A stretch of 64,000 nucleotides of DNA from Neobacillus paridis (GTDB taxonomy: Bacteria; Bacillota; Bacilli; Bacillales; Cytobacillaceae), in contig NZ_JAESWB010000168.1 in the NCBI RefSeq assembly GCF_016765675.1, forward strand, positions 310,001 to 374,000. Reading direction: 5' to 3'. Below, one piece after another: positions 50,774-60,103 of the stretch. Every line of letters starts with the position of its first letter. The first letter of the stretch is position 1. The notes below the pieces were generated by a model, which did not search any database, was not told the origin of the DNA, and worked only from the letters and a program-made list of their open reading frames with translations. Made by a program: the position numbers and the translations under genes.

Positions 50774-52303
50774 ATGGATTATGTGATTGAAATGCTGAAC
50801 ATTCGTAAGGAGTTTGGTAATTTTGTCGCCAATGATAACATTACCCTTCAAGTAAAAAAGGGCGAAATTCATGCTTTGCTTGGAGAAAACGGCGCCGGTA
50901 AATCAACTCTGATGAATGTTCTGTTCGGCTTATATCAGCCGGAAGCGGGCGAAATTCGGGTAAAAGGGCAGCCTGTAAAAATAACAGACCCTAACGTCGC
51001 CAATGATCTCGGTATTGGAATGGTGCATCAACACTTTATGTTAGTGGATGTATTTTCTGTTACCGAAAATATTATCTTGGGAAAAGAGATTACCAAAGGC
51101 GGCCGGATTGATATTAAAAAGGCCGAAGAAGAAGTAAGAAGAATTTCCGAGCAATACGGTTTAGCTGTTGACCCGCAAGCTAAGATTTCTGATATTTCAG
51201 TTGGAATGCAGCAAAGAGTTGAAATCTTAAAAACGCTGTACCGCGGTGCGGAAATTTTAATTTTTGACGAACCGACGGCAGTATTAACCCCTCAGGAAAT
51301 TACTGAATTAATTCAAATCATGAAAACTCTTATCAAAGAAGGTAAATCTATCATCCTGATTACTCATAAATTAAAAGAAATCATGGAAGTGGCCGACCGC
51401 TGTACTGTTATTCGTAAAGGAAAAGGGATTGGGACAGTTAATGTAAGTGAAACCAATCCGAACGAGCTGGCTCGAATGATGGTGGGACATGATGTTGTCT
51501 TTAAGGTTGAAAAGAAACCTGCTGAACCGAAGCAAGACGTATTGGAAATCAATGATTTAGTGGTTAAGGATTCAAGGGGGCTTACTGCCGTAAACGGCCT
51601 TAATTTATCGGTTCGTGCCGGGGAAATTGTTGGCATTGCCGGTGTTGACGGTAATGGTCAAAGCGAATTAATTGAGGCCATCACCGGACTGCGTAAGGCG
51701 GAGAGTGGCAGTGTTAAAGTCAATGGGAAAGAGTTAATTAACCATAAACCAAGGAAAATTATGGAGTCGGGTGTTGGCCATATTCCTCAGGACCGGCATA
51801 AACATGGTCTTGTGTTGAATTTCCCGATTGGCGAAAATATGGTACTGGAAAACTATTATCAAAAGCCATATTCCAAAAACGGGATTTTAAATTTTAAAGA
51901 AATCTATAATCAGGCAAGGCGCTTAATTAGTGAGTTTGACGTTCGTACACCAAGTGAATATGTCTTGGCTCGTGCACTTTCCGGGGGAAACCAGCAAAAA
52001 GCGATAATTGGCCGCGAGGTGGATCGCAATCCCGATTTATTAATTGCAGCCCAGCCAACCCGTGGACTGGATGTTGGGGCCATTGAGTTTATTCACAGGC
52101 GCTTGATTGAGCAGCGCGATCATGGAAAAGCTGTTTTACTAGTTTCATTTGAGTTAGATGAAATTATGAGTGTCAGCGACCGAATTGCTGTTATTTATGA
52201 AGGTAGAATTGTGGCAGTAGTAGATCCTAAAGAAACAGATGAACAAGAACTTGGGCTGTTGATGGCTGGGTCGAGCAGAAAGGAAGCTGGTACTAATGTC
52301 TAA
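50774..52303 (+). CDS. nupO: Nucleoside ABC transporter ATP-binding protein (NupO-like)
   Basis: A 509-residue protein with two ABC domains in tandem. The first has GENGAGKSTLMNVLFG near residue 40 and signature ISVGMQQRVEIL. The second has a degenerate P-loop GVDGNGQSELIEAI (Gln for Lys) and signature LSGGNQQKAIIGRE. This asymmetric arrangement is normal for BMP-type nucleoside importers. The ATG at 50774 is used. It overlaps nupP by 8 nt. Confidence 0.92.
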   Translation: MDYVIEMLNIRKEFGNFVANDNITLQVKKGEIHALLGENGAGKSTLMNVLFGLYQPEAGEIRVKGQPVKITDPNVANDLGIGMVHQHFMLVDVFSVTENIILGKEITKGGRIDIKKAEEEVRRISEQYGLAVDPQAKISDISVGMQQRVEILKTLYRGAEILIFDEPTAVLTPQEITELIQIMKTLIKEGKSIILITHKLKEIMEVADRCTVIRKGKGIGTVNVSETNPNELARMMVGHDVVFKVEKKPAEPKQDVLEINDLVVKDSRGLTAVNGLNLSVRAGEIVGIAGVDGNGQSELIEAITGLRKAESGSVKVNGKELINHKPRKIMESGVGHIPQDRHKHGLVLNFPIGENMVLENYYQKPYSKNGILNFKEIYNQARRLISEFDVRTPSEYVLARALSGGNQQKAIIGREVDRNPDLLIAAQPTRGLDVGAIEFIHRRLIEQRDHGKAVLLVSFELDEIMSVSDRIAVIYEGRIVAVVDPKETDEQELGLLMAGSSRKEAGTNV

Positions 52304-53342
52304 ACGTTTGCAGGGGATTATCACACCTATTATTGCCGTTTTATTGGGGATTATCGTTGGAACGATTATCATGTTAGTCAGCGGCTACAATCCAATTTCC
52401 GCTTATAACGCATTGTGGAATGGTGCTTTTGGGGAAGTTTATTATTTTGGAGAAGTTGTCCGCCAGGTTACACCGTATATTTTAGCCGGATTGGCGGTAG
52501 CCTTTGCCTTCCGTGTTGGGTTATTTAATATCGGGGTTGAGGGCCAGTTTATCGTTGGCTGGCTTGCGGCAGTCTGGGTAGGAACTTCATTTGATCTTCC
52601 CAAGATTATCCATTTACCTCTGGCGATTATCGCAGCAACAGTTGCCGGGGCTCTCTGGGCATATATTCCAGGGCTGTTAAAAGCGCGTTTACGCGTTCAC
52701 GAAGTTATTGTTACGATTATGTTGAACTATACAGCCTTACATGTGTCAAACTATCTAATCAAAAATGTTTTGACCAATCATAAGGATAGAACGGGGATGA
52801 TTAAAGAATCTGCCTCGTTACGATCTGATTGGTTACAAAGCATTACGGACTATTCAAGGCTGCACTGGGGGATTATCATCGCAGTGATCTGTTGTTTCAT
52901 TATGTGGTTTTTACTGGAAAGAACGACAAAAGGCTTTGAACTGCGTGCTGTCGGCTTTAACCAGGATGCCGCCCAATATGCCGGGATGAATGTAAATAGA
53001 ACGATTATTCTATCCATGGTTATTTCCGGGGCATTTGCCGGATTGGCAGGTGCGATGGATGGTTTAGGTACTTTTGGATATGTCACCGTTAAAAGTGGTT
53101 TTACCGGAGTAGGCTTTGACGGAATTGCGATTGCCTTGCTCGGCGGTAATACGGCGCTGGGAGTTTTCTTTTCCGCCATTTTATTCGGTGCCTTGAAAGT
53201 TGGAGCACTCAACATGCCGCTTGAGGCCGGTGTACCAAATGAACTAGTTGATATAATTATAGCTTTAATTGTATTCTTTGTGGCGTCAAGTTACATCATA
53301 AGAGTAGTTCTTAACAGATTCGGTAAGAAGGATGTGAAATAA
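52296..53342 (+). CDS. nupP: Nucleoside ABC transporter permease (NupP-like)
   Basis: A 348-residue integral membrane protein of the BPD_transp_2 family with eight to ten hydrophobic segments. The conserved region TTKGFELRAVGFNQDAAQYA couples to the ATPase. It overlaps the nupO end by 8 nt and is followed by nupQ one base after its stop, so all three are translated together. Confidence 0.92.
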   Translation: MSKRLQGIITPIIAVLLGIIVGTIIMLVSGYNPISAYNALWNGAFGEVYYFGEVVRQVTPYILAGLAVAFAFRVGLFNIGVEGQFIVGWLAAVWVGTSFDLPKIIHLPLAIIAATVAGALWAYIPGLLKARLRVHEVIVTIMLNYTALHVSNYLIKNVLTNHKDRTGMIKESASLRSDWLQSITDYSRLHWGIIIAVICCFIMWFLLERTTKGFELRAVGFNQDAAQYAGMNVNRTIILSMVISGAFAGLAGAMDGLGTFGYVTVKSGFTGVGFDGIAIALLGGNTALGVFFSAILFGALKVGALNMPLEAGVPNELVDIIIALIVFFVASSYIIRVVLNRFGKKDVK

Positions 53343-53343
53343 G

Positions 53344-54303
53344 ATGAGCTTAATGGAAATTTTAATTATTGTTGTTCCGTCCACCTTACTATGGGCAGCT
53401 CCTCTTATCTTCACTGCGTTGGGTGGAATTTTTTCAGAACGTTCTGGTGTTGTTAATATTGGTCTTGAAGGTTTAATGCTGATTGGTGCGTTTACCTCGA
53501 TTGTGTTTAACTTAACATTTGTTGGTACATTCGGAAATGCAACACCTTGGGTTGCTTTAATTGTGGCGATGGCTGCTGGTGCGTTATTCTCTTTGATTCA
53601 TGCGGTAGCAGCGATTACCTTCCGTGCCGATCATACCGTTTCCGGGGTAGCTATCAACTTGCTGGCGGCTGGACTTTGTATGTTCCTTGTTAAGCAAATG
53701 TATGGTAAAGGGGAAACAGCGATTATTAGTAAAGGGTTCAACAAGATTGATATTCCGGTGCTAAAAGATATCCCAATTATTGGGAAAATCTTTTTCCAGG
53801 ATACGTATTGGACATCCTTTTTAGCTATCATCGTCGCCATTTTTGCCTGGTATATTATTTTTAAAACTCCATTTGGATTAAGATTGCGCTCGGTTGGTGA
53901 ACATCCAATGGCAGCTGATACAATGGGGATTAATGTCACCAAAATGCGTTATTTAGGAGTTATTATCTCCGGGGCGCTTGGCGGTATCGGCGGTGCTATT
54001 TATGCACAATCTATTGCCAACAATTTCAGCCACGCCACCATCAGTGGACAAGGATTTATGGCACTTGCGGCAATGATTTTTGGTAAATGGAATCCACTCG
54101 GTGCTCTTGGCGCTGGAATATTCTTTGGCTTTGCCCAAAGTATCAGTATTATCGGCTCAAGTTTACCGTTCTTGAAGGATATCCCTAATGTCTATTTGTT
54201 AATTGCCCCTTATGTCTTAACCATTTTAGCTTTGACTGGATTTATCGGCCGTGCCGAAGCTCCAAAAGCAGATGGTACCCACTACATCAAGGGCGGTAGA
54301 TAA
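53344..54303 (+). CDS. nupQ: Nucleoside ABC transporter permease (NupQ-like)
   Basis: Second permease, 319 residues, with about eight membrane segments. The coupling region is KTPFGLRLRSVGEHPMAADT. It starts FSERSGVVNIGLEGLMLIGA after the first helix, as do other BMP-system permeases. It ends the operon, with a terminator 14 nt later. Confidence 0.92.
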   Translation: MSLMEILIIVVPSTLLWAAPLIFTALGGIFSERSGVVNIGLEGLMLIGAFTSIVFNLTFVGTFGNATPWVALIVAMAAGALFSLIHAVAAITFRADHTVSGVAINLLAAGLCMFLVKQMYGKGETAIISKGFNKIDIPVLKDIPIIGKIFFQDTYWTSFLAIIVAIFAWYIIFKTPFGLRLRSVGEHPMAADTMGINVTKMRYLGVIISGALGGIGGAIYAQSIANNFSHATISGQGFMALAAMIFGKWNPLGALGAGIFFGFAQSISIIGSSLPFLKDIPNVYLLIAPYVLTILALTGFIGRAEAPKADGTHYIKGGR

Positions 54304-54316
54304 TCTTAAAGATACC

Positions 54317-54350
54317 AGGACCCCCGGTTTTTTTCGGGAGTCCTTTTTTA
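54317..54350 (+). terminator. Terminator after nupQ
   Basis: AGGAC-CCCCG and CGGGAGTCCT pair around a T loop, followed by six T. Confidence 0.9.
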
Positions 54351-54466
54351 ATACCTATAACTTGTAAAATAATAGCCATTAGTATAGCTTTTATTTAAGG
54401 GGAAAAGATATAAAGAAAAATGTTTACATATCATAAATAAAGAGCCTATTTAAAGGAGGAAACTAA

Positions 54467-55747
54467 ATGGCTGCAGCCACAGAAAAAATCACGGAAATGC
54501 AGGGTTATAAACTTCATGTGATTGAAACGGAAAAATATAAGACCAATACGCTTGTTTGGAGAATGAAAGCTCCTTTAACAAAAGAGGATGTTACCAAAAG
54601 AGCGCTACTTCCTCAGGTGCTGCAAAGCAGTTCAGCAAAATATCCATCAACAACCATACTGCGGGCCTATCTCGATGAACTATATGGGGCGACGCTATTT
54701 GTGGATTTGGCAAAAAAAGGCGAATATCACGTCATCAGCTTTTTAATTGAAATTGCCAACGAGAAATTTTTGACTGACCCCACTCCTTTACTGAAAAAAG
54801 GACTGGAATTATTAACGGAAATATTAACAAATCCCAATGCATCCGGACATGGATTTGACCGTGAAACCGTGGAAAAGGAAAAACGAACGTTAAAACAGCG
54901 AATCCAATCCGTCTATGATGACAAAATGCGTTACTCAAATGTTCGCCTGATTGAGGAAATGTGTAAAGGTGAGCCGTATGCGCTTCAGGTGAATGGCGAC
55001 TTGGAGGATGTTGATTCGATTACCCCTGAAAATTTATTTGCTTACTTCCAAAAGGCATTTTCACAAGATGAAATGGACTTATACGTAGTTGGCGATGTTA
55101 AAGCAGAGGAAGTTACCGAAATCGTTTCCGGGCTGCTTCAATTTGATAACCGGACACCGCAGATGGCCACCACCCAAGATGTCGAGAAGAGATCCAAGGT
55201 TAATGAGGTTAAAGAAGTGCAGAACGTGAAGCAAGGAAAATTAAACATTGGTTATCGGACAAATAGTAAATATGGCGAGCCTGATTATTTTACGCTGCAA
55301 GTTTTTAACGGGATTTTTGGCGGGTTTTCGCATTCAAAATTATTTATTAATGTACGGGAAAAGGCAAGCCTTGCTTATTATGCTGCCAGCCGTCTGGAAA
55401 GTCATAAAGGGTTGATGATGGTTATGTCCGGAATCGATATAAAAAACTATGATCAAGCTGTTGGGATTATTCATGAACAAATGGAAGCCATGAAAAAAGG
55501 CGATTTTACGGATGAAGAATTAACACAGACAAAGGCTGTTATCCGTAATCAAATTTTAGAAACTCTTGATACATCTAGAGGCTTGCTGGAAATACTCTAT
55601 CACAATGTCGTAGCCCATAAAGATATCACAATAGATGACTGGTTGACGGAAATGGAGAAAGTAACAAGGGATGAAATCATTCAAGTTGCGGGCAAAATCG
55701 ACCTGGATACGATTTATTTCTTAACTGGATCAGAGGAGGGCAAATAA
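54467..55747 (+). CDS. ymfF: M16 family peptidase-like protein YmfF
   Basis: A 426-residue M16-fold protein. The N-terminal half lacks the zinc motif HXXEH; the equivalent region reads LLPQVLQSSSAKYPSTT, so it is predicted to be non-catalytic. The second half keeps the M16 fold signature (FSHSKLFINVREKASLAYYA). It overlaps ymfH by one base and likely forms a heterodimer with it, as inactive and active M16 partners do elsewhere. It has the ribosome binding site AAAGGAGG. Confidence 0.9.
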   Translation: MAAATEKITEMQGYKLHVIETEKYKTNTLVWRMKAPLTKEDVTKRALLPQVLQSSSAKYPSTTILRAYLDELYGATLFVDLAKKGEYHVISFLIEIANEKFLTDPTPLLKKGLELLTEILTNPNASGHGFDRETVEKEKRTLKQRIQSVYDDKMRYSNVRLIEEMCKGEPYALQVNGDLEDVDSITPENLFAYFQKAFSQDEMDLYVVGDVKAEEVTEIVSGLLQFDNRTPQMATTQDVEKRSKVNEVKEVQNVKQGKLNIGYRTNSKYGEPDYFTLQVFNGIFGGFSHSKLFINVREKASLAYYAASRLESHKGLMMVMSGIDIKNYDQAVGIIHEQMEAMKKGDFTDEELTQTKAVIRNQILETLDTSRGLLEILYHNVVAHKDITIDDWLTEMEKVTRDEIIQVAGKIDLDTIYFLTGSEEGK

Positions 55748-57036
55748 TGGAGCAAATTACTTATGATCAGTTGAAGGAAGAGCTTTACCATGAAAAAATG
55801 GCAAATGGTCTGGAAGTTTATATTTTGCCAAAAAAAGGCTTCAATAAAACATATGCTACCTTTACAACGAAATATGGCTCGGTAGATAATACGTTTGTAC
55901 CGCTTGGTAAAAGTGAATTTGTGAAAGTACCCGATGGAATTGCCCACTTTTTAGAGCATAAGCTGTTTGAAAAGGAAGACGGTGATGTCTTTCAGCAATT
56001 TAGTAAACAGGGTGCTTCAGCCAATGCCTTTACCTCCTTTACAAGAACGGCCTATTTATTTTCCAGCACGGCTGAAGTTGAAAAAAACTTGGAAACGCTG
56101 ATTGATTTTGTGCAAAGTCCTTATTTTTCCGACAAAACGGTGGAAAAGGAGAAAGGTATCATCGGCCAGGAGATAACGATGTATGATGATAATCCTGATT
56201 GGCGCTTATATTTTGGTTTAATTCAAAACTTATACAAAAATCATCCTGTCCGGATTGATATTGCCGGTACCATTGAATCCATATCCCATATTACCAAGGA
56301 TTGGCTGTACGAGTGCTATAATACTTTTTATCATCCAAGCAATATGCTGCTGTTTATTGTCGGACCTGTTGACCCTGACAAGATTATGAATCAGGTCCGT
56401 GAAAATCAAGCGAGAAAAGATTATCAGGATATGCCAGAAATACAACGTCAATTTGCTGAAGAGCCAACAGAAGCGGCCGAGAAAAAACAAGTGATGCAAA
56501 TGAATGTGCAAACCCCGAAATGCTTAGTTGGAATAAAGGCGCTCCATGTCGATCAAATAGGAGCAGAAATGCTGAAAAATGAATTAACGATGAACCTGCT
56601 TCTCGATCTTTTATTTGGTAAAAGCTCTGAACATTATAACAATCTATATAATGATGGTTTAGTGGACGATTCTTTTTCATATGATTATACACAGGAACAA
56701 GGATTTGGATTTGCGATGATTGGCGGGGATACAAAAGATCCTGATGTGCTCGCGGAGCGAATTGAACAGATTCTGCTTAGTGCTAAAAAAAGGGGAACTT
56801 TTACCGAGGAACAATTGGAAAGAACGAAGCGGAAAAAAATTGGCGCATTTTTAAGGTCTGTTAACTCACCTGATTATATTGCCAATCAGTTTACCCGCTA
56901 TGCATTTAATGAAATGAACTTTTTTGCAATCGTACCGACACTGGAGGAAATCACTTTAAGTGATGTTGAATCATTGGCAGAGGAGGTTATTGCCGAAGAA
57001 CGGTTCTCTATCTGTCAAGTAGTTCCGAATCAATAA
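55747..57036 (+). CDS. ymfH: M16 family zinc protease YmfH
   Basis: A 429-residue metalloprotease with the intact zinc motif HFLEHKLFEKEDGDVF near residue 67 and a downstream glutamate in KEKGIIGQEITMYDDNP. It starts on the last base of the ymfF stop. The pair resembles the two-subunit processing peptidases. The natural substrate is not known to me; homologous pairs act in processing of small peptides in other systems. Confidence 0.92.
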   Translation: MEQITYDQLKEELYHEKMANGLEVYILPKKGFNKTYATFTTKYGSVDNTFVPLGKSEFVKVPDGIAHFLEHKLFEKEDGDVFQQFSKQGASANAFTSFTRTAYLFSSTAEVEKNLETLIDFVQSPYFSDKTVEKEKGIIGQEITMYDDNPDWRLYFGLIQNLYKNHPVRIDIAGTIESISHITKDWLYECYNTFYHPSNMLLFIVGPVDPDKIMNQVRENQARKDYQDMPEIQRQFAEEPTEAAEKKQVMQMNVQTPKCLVGIKALHVDQIGAEMLKNELTMNLLLDLLFGKSSEHYNNLYNDGLVDDSFSYDYTQEQGFGFAMIGGDTKDPDVLAERIEQILLSAKKRGTFTEEQLERTKRKKIGAFLRSVNSPDYIANQFTRYAFNEMNFFAIVPTLEEITLSDVESLAEEVIAEERFSICQVVPNQ

Positions 57037-57045
57037 AAATAGGCG

Positions 57046-57070
57046 AGCGCCGCAAACAGCGGTGCTTTTT
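57046..57070 (+). terminator. Terminator after ymfH
   Basis: AGCGCCGC and GCGGTGCT around AAACA, followed by TTTT. Confidence 0.8.
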
Positions 57071-57113
57071 CCTGCCAATATTTACATGTTAAAGTATGAA
57101 AAGAGTGGACGAA

Positions 57114-57836
57114 ATGAAGAAATTCATCTTAATTACGGGAGCAAGCGGGGGAATCGGACAAGCGATTGCCTATCATTTAGCCCAGCAAGGCTATCATTTA
57201 TATCTTCATTACCATAAAAATGAACAAGCGATCAATAGTTTATTAGATAGGCTTCAATTATTTGGGGGAGAGTATATACCCATCCAGGCAGATTTGGCTG
57301 TGCCGGATGGATATAAACAAATTGTCTCACAAATCTTCTCATTGGATGGCATCATTCATTGTGGTGGAAACAGTCAATATGGCTTATTAATGGACTTACA
57401 GCTTGCAGATCTAGAGGCGTTAATGAATGTTCATGTTTTAAACCCGATTATGCTAACAAAAGAATTATTGCCCAAATTATTAGCTAAGGGCGCGGGAAAT
57501 ATCATTGTGATTACCTCTATTTGGGGGCAAACAGGTGCAGCTTGTGAGGTGGCCTACTCTGCAGTTAAGGGTGCTCAAATTGCCTTTGTCAAAGCACTAA
57601 GCAAGGAATTGGCGCTAAACGGAATACGAGTCAATGGGATTGCTCCGGGGGCAATTGACACCCCCATGATGGAGGGATTTTCCCAAGAAGAGGTTGACCG
57701 GATCGCATTTGAGATTCCAATGGGAAGGCTCGGGTTTCCTGCGGAAATCGCTGATGCTGCAGCGTTTCTGTTATCTGACAAAGCCAGCTATATAACCGGA
57801 CAAATACTGGCGGTTAACGGCGGCTGGTACAGCTGA
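57114..57836 (+). CDS. ymfI: Short-chain dehydrogenase/reductase YmfI
   Basis: A 240-residue classical SDR. It has the cofactor motif TGASGGIG near the N-terminus, HCGGNSQYG in place of the usual NNAG, catalytic Ser in ITSIWGQTGA, and the YSAVK active-site pair (Tyr and Lys). The C-terminus ITGQILAVNGGW is typical for the FabG-like group. The substrate is unknown. The ATG at 57114 is chosen by similarity; the ribosome binding site is weak (GAGTGG), and ATG 57096 is the alternative. Confidence 0.85.
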   Translation: MKKFILITGASGGIGQAIAYHLAQQGYHLYLHYHKNEQAINSLLDRLQLFGGEYIPIQADLAVPDGYKQIVSQIFSLDGIIHCGGNSQYGLLMDLQLADLEALMNVHVLNPIMLTKELLPKLLAKGAGNIIVITSIWGQTGAACEVAYSAVKGAQIAFVKALSKELALNGIRVNGIAPGAIDTPMMEGFSQEEVDRIAFEIPMGRLGFPAEIADAAAFLLSDKASYITGQILAVNGGWYS

Positions 57837-57917
57837 AAAATTTTACAAGATAAGATGCATAGATCTAATCTTCTTTTCGCAAAATAACTTTGTACCATAC
57901 CAAAAGGAGGGTAAACG

Positions 57918-58163
57918 ATGTCTGTTTTAGATAACTGGAAAGAGTGGCAGGACTTTCTTGGTAACCGGCTCGAAAATGCACAAAGTCAGGGGATGAGTGA
58001 GGGGGCCATTAGCAACCTGGCTCACCAAATTGGGGACTATCTTGCCGAAAATGTGGACCCCAAAAATGAGCAGCAGCGAGTTCTTGCAGACATGTGGTCG
58101 GTTGCCGATGAACAAGAGCAGCAGGCAATTGCTAATGTAATGGTTAAACTTGTGAAACAGTAA
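57918..58163 (+). CDS. ymfJ: DUF3243 family protein YmfJ
   Basis: An 81-residue soluble, helical, acidic protein, starting MSVLDNWKEWQDFLGNRLE, that matches the YmfJ/DUF3243 family found between ymfI and ymfK in Bacillus. Its function is unknown. The ribosome binding site AAAGGAGGG is strong. It has its own terminator. Confidence 0.85.
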   Translation: MSVLDNWKEWQDFLGNRLENAQSQGMSEGAISNLAHQIGDYLAENVDPKNEQQRVLADMWSVADEQEQQAIANVMVKLVKQ

Positions 58164-58197
58164 AGAGAGTGGAGGTCATCCTCCCTCTCTTTTTTTA
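58162..58197 (+). terminator. Terminator after ymfJ
   Basis: AGAGAGTGGAGG and CCTCCCTCTCT around TCAT, followed by seven T. Confidence 0.93.
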
Positions 58198-58225
58198 AAT
58201 ATTACTTGAATCATCGTGTTTTTTC

Positions 58226-58254
58226 TTTCATCTTGCCATGAAATCATTTATGAT
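58226..58254 (+). promoter_or_regulatory. Promoter candidate for ymfK
   Basis: TTTCAT (58226-58231) and TATGAT (58249-58254), 17 nt apart, about 55 nt before ymfK. Confidence 0.5.
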
Positions 58255-58309
58255 AGGGTTTAGGTACGGATAAGTGAAAATATTGTCGAAACTATCAAGG
58301 GGGGCTAAG

Positions 58310-59098
58310 ATGAAAAAAGAGTGGTATTTAGAATATGAGATTCAAAAAAACCGCCCTGGTTTGCTAGGTGATATTTCTTCCCTCTTGGGAATGCTTTCTA
58401 TCAATATTGTAACCATAAACGGAGTAGATCAAGGTAGACGCGGTTTGCTCATGTTAGCAAATGATGGTGATCAAATAAAACGGCTTGAGTCAATTTTACA
58501 TAAAATGGATACAATAAAAGTAATTAAATTAAGAGAACCGAAGCTTCGTGACCGTATTGCCGTCCGCCACGGACAATATATTCAAAGAGATGCGGATGAT
58601 AAAAAAACCTTTCGTTTTGTTAGGGACGAGCTTGGTGTGTTAGTGGATTTTATGGCAGAATTATTTAAGCAGGAAGGGCACAAACTAATTGGCATCCGTG
58701 GAATGCCCCGGGTAGGAAAAACGGAATCGCTCGTTGCTGCAAGTGTTTGTGCCAATAAAAGGTGGCTATTTGTTTCTTCCACTCTTTTAAAGCAAACGAT
58801 TCGCAACCAACTGATTAAGGATGAGTACAACGCCGATAATTTATTTATTTTTGATGGCATTGTTTCTACAAGACGTGCGAATGAACGCCATTGGCAGCTA
58901 GTTAGAGAAATAATGCGCATGCCGGCGGTAAAAGTAATTGAACATCCCGATATTTTTGTGCAAAATTCTGAATACACACTTGACGATTTCGATTATATTA
59001 TTGAGCTTAGAAATTATGCGGATGAAGTGATTACTTACGACGTTGTAGATGAACATAATATGTTCTCCGGATCAGATTTTGGTGACTTTAATTTTTAA
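58310..59098 (+). CDS. ymfK: DUF3388 family protein YmfK (ACT domain plus P-loop)
   Basis: A 262-residue protein of unknown function. The N-terminal 70 residues look like an ACT ligand-binding domain (YEIQKNRPGLLGDISSLLGM). The C-terminal part has a Walker A motif GMPRVGKT at residues 131-138 and a Walker B-like LFIFDGI further on, so it probably binds a nucleotide. The ATG at 58310 follows AGGGGGG; in-frame codons up to 58274 are not conserved. Its conserved place before rodZ and pgsA suggests a link to envelope biology, but this is only a guess. Confidence 0.85.
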   Translation: MKKEWYLEYEIQKNRPGLLGDISSLLGMLSINIVTINGVDQGRRGLLMLANDGDQIKRLESILHKMDTIKVIKLREPKLRDRIAVRHGQYIQRDADDKKTFRFVRDELGVLVDFMAELFKQEGHKLIGIRGMPRVGKTESLVAASVCANKRWLFVSSTLLKQTIRNQLIKDEYNADNLFIFDGIVSTRRANERHWQLVREIMRMPAVKVIEHPDIFVQNSEYTLDDFDYIIELRNYADEVITYDVVDEHNMFSGSDFGDFNF

Positions 59099-59119
59099 TA
59101 AATTGGAAGGTGTTTGTTA

Positions 59120-60019
59120 GTGACTGAATTAGGGAATCGATTAAAAGAAGCCCGTTTAGCCAAAAATTTAAGTTTAGATGATTTGCAATCGATCACAAAA
59201 ATTCAAAAACGATATTTAATTGGAATTGAAGAGGGCAATTACTCGAGTATGCCCGGAAATTTCTATGTCAGGGCCTTTATTAAGCAGTATGCAGAGGCAT
59301 TGGGACTTAATCCTGAAGAAATCTTTGAGACCTATAAGAGTGAGATCCCGGCATCTTTTAATGAAGAATTGCCGCAGCAGCTTTCACGTGTAAATACCCA
59401 TAAGTCCATTACAGAAGGGAATTCAAAAATATTTGATGTCCTGCCCAAAGTTCTTATTGGGGTTTTTATTATTGGTGTAATGGGGATCTTGTATTATTTT
59501 TTACCCTATTTTGCTGGTAACGATGCAAAAGAATCAAACAACAATAAAAATGAACAGGTAAAGGTAGAAAATAACCTTAATCAGGCCAAGACGACTGAAA
59601 AAGCGGAGCCGCAAAATAAGAATCAAGATAATGGTGATAATGAAGGCTCTAAGGAGGAAACGACCACTACTCCAGCGGAAACTCAGCAACAACTTTCAGT
59701 TGTAAACAGTCAAGGCAAGAGGACAACCTTTGAGTTGAAAAATGCTGATCAATTTGTTGTAAAACTGGTTTCCAAGGGGAAGACCTGGGTAAGCATTACT
59801 AACGGCAAAGGGAAAACCTTTTATTCTGGGATGTTACAAACTGAGCAAGCTGGAAGTAAAACTGTTGATTTAACAGGAGAAAGCAGTGCCTATATTATTG
59901 TCGGCAATGCTGTTAATACAGAAATCTTTATCAATGACCAAAAGCTTGAGTATGCAGTGGATCCGGCTAAAATAGTTCAGCAGAACATTACGATCCAATA
60001 TGTTCCGAAGAACGAATAG
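59120..60019 (+). CDS. rodZ: Cell-shape protein RodZ (YmfM)
   Basis: Membrane protein that links MreB filaments to the elongation machinery. The 299-residue protein has a cytoplasmic Xre-type helix-turn-helix (LGNRLKEARLAKNLSLDDLQ) and one membrane segment near residue 117 (VLIGVFIIGVMGILYYF). A low-complexity Asn/Gln/Glu-rich linker (about 135-195) and a C-terminal DUF4115 beta domain follow. The GTG at 59120 gives VTELGNRLKE as in relatives, with GGAAGG upstream; TTG at 59114 is less likely. Confidence 0.9.
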   Translation: MTELGNRLKEARLAKNLSLDDLQSITKIQKRYLIGIEEGNYSSMPGNFYVRAFIKQYAEALGLNPEEIFETYKSEIPASFNEELPQQLSRVNTHKSITEGNSKIFDVLPKVLIGVFIIGVMGILYYFLPYFAGNDAKESNNNKNEQVKVENNLNQAKTTEKAEPQNKNQDNGDNEGSKEETTTTPAETQQQLSVVNSQGKRTTFELKNADQFVVKLVSKGKTWVSITNGKGKTFYSGMLQTEQAGSKTVDLTGESSAYIIVGNAVNTEIFINDQKLEYAVDPAKIVQQNITIQYVPKNE

Positions 60020-60042
60020 TCATCTGCTGATGGCTATTTTTT
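60015..60042 (+). terminator. Terminator overlapping the rodZ stop
   Basis: AATAG-CATC and GATG-CTATT pair around TGCT, with T residues after. Confidence 0.75.
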
Positions 60043-60061
60043 CACTTTCTTATCAATGTGT

Positions 60062-60096
60062 TAAAGCACACGGAGTTTCTTGTGTGCTTTAGGAGG
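60062..60096 (+). promoter_or_regulatory. Hairpin abutting the pgsA ribosome binding site
   Basis: A perfect 10-bp stem, TAAAGCACAC (60062-60071) with GTGTGCTTTA (60082-60091), shares its last base with AGGAGG (60091-60096). A protein or metabolite that stabilises it could affect initiation. Confidence 0.55.
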
Positions 60097-60103
60097 AAAT
60101 CAA

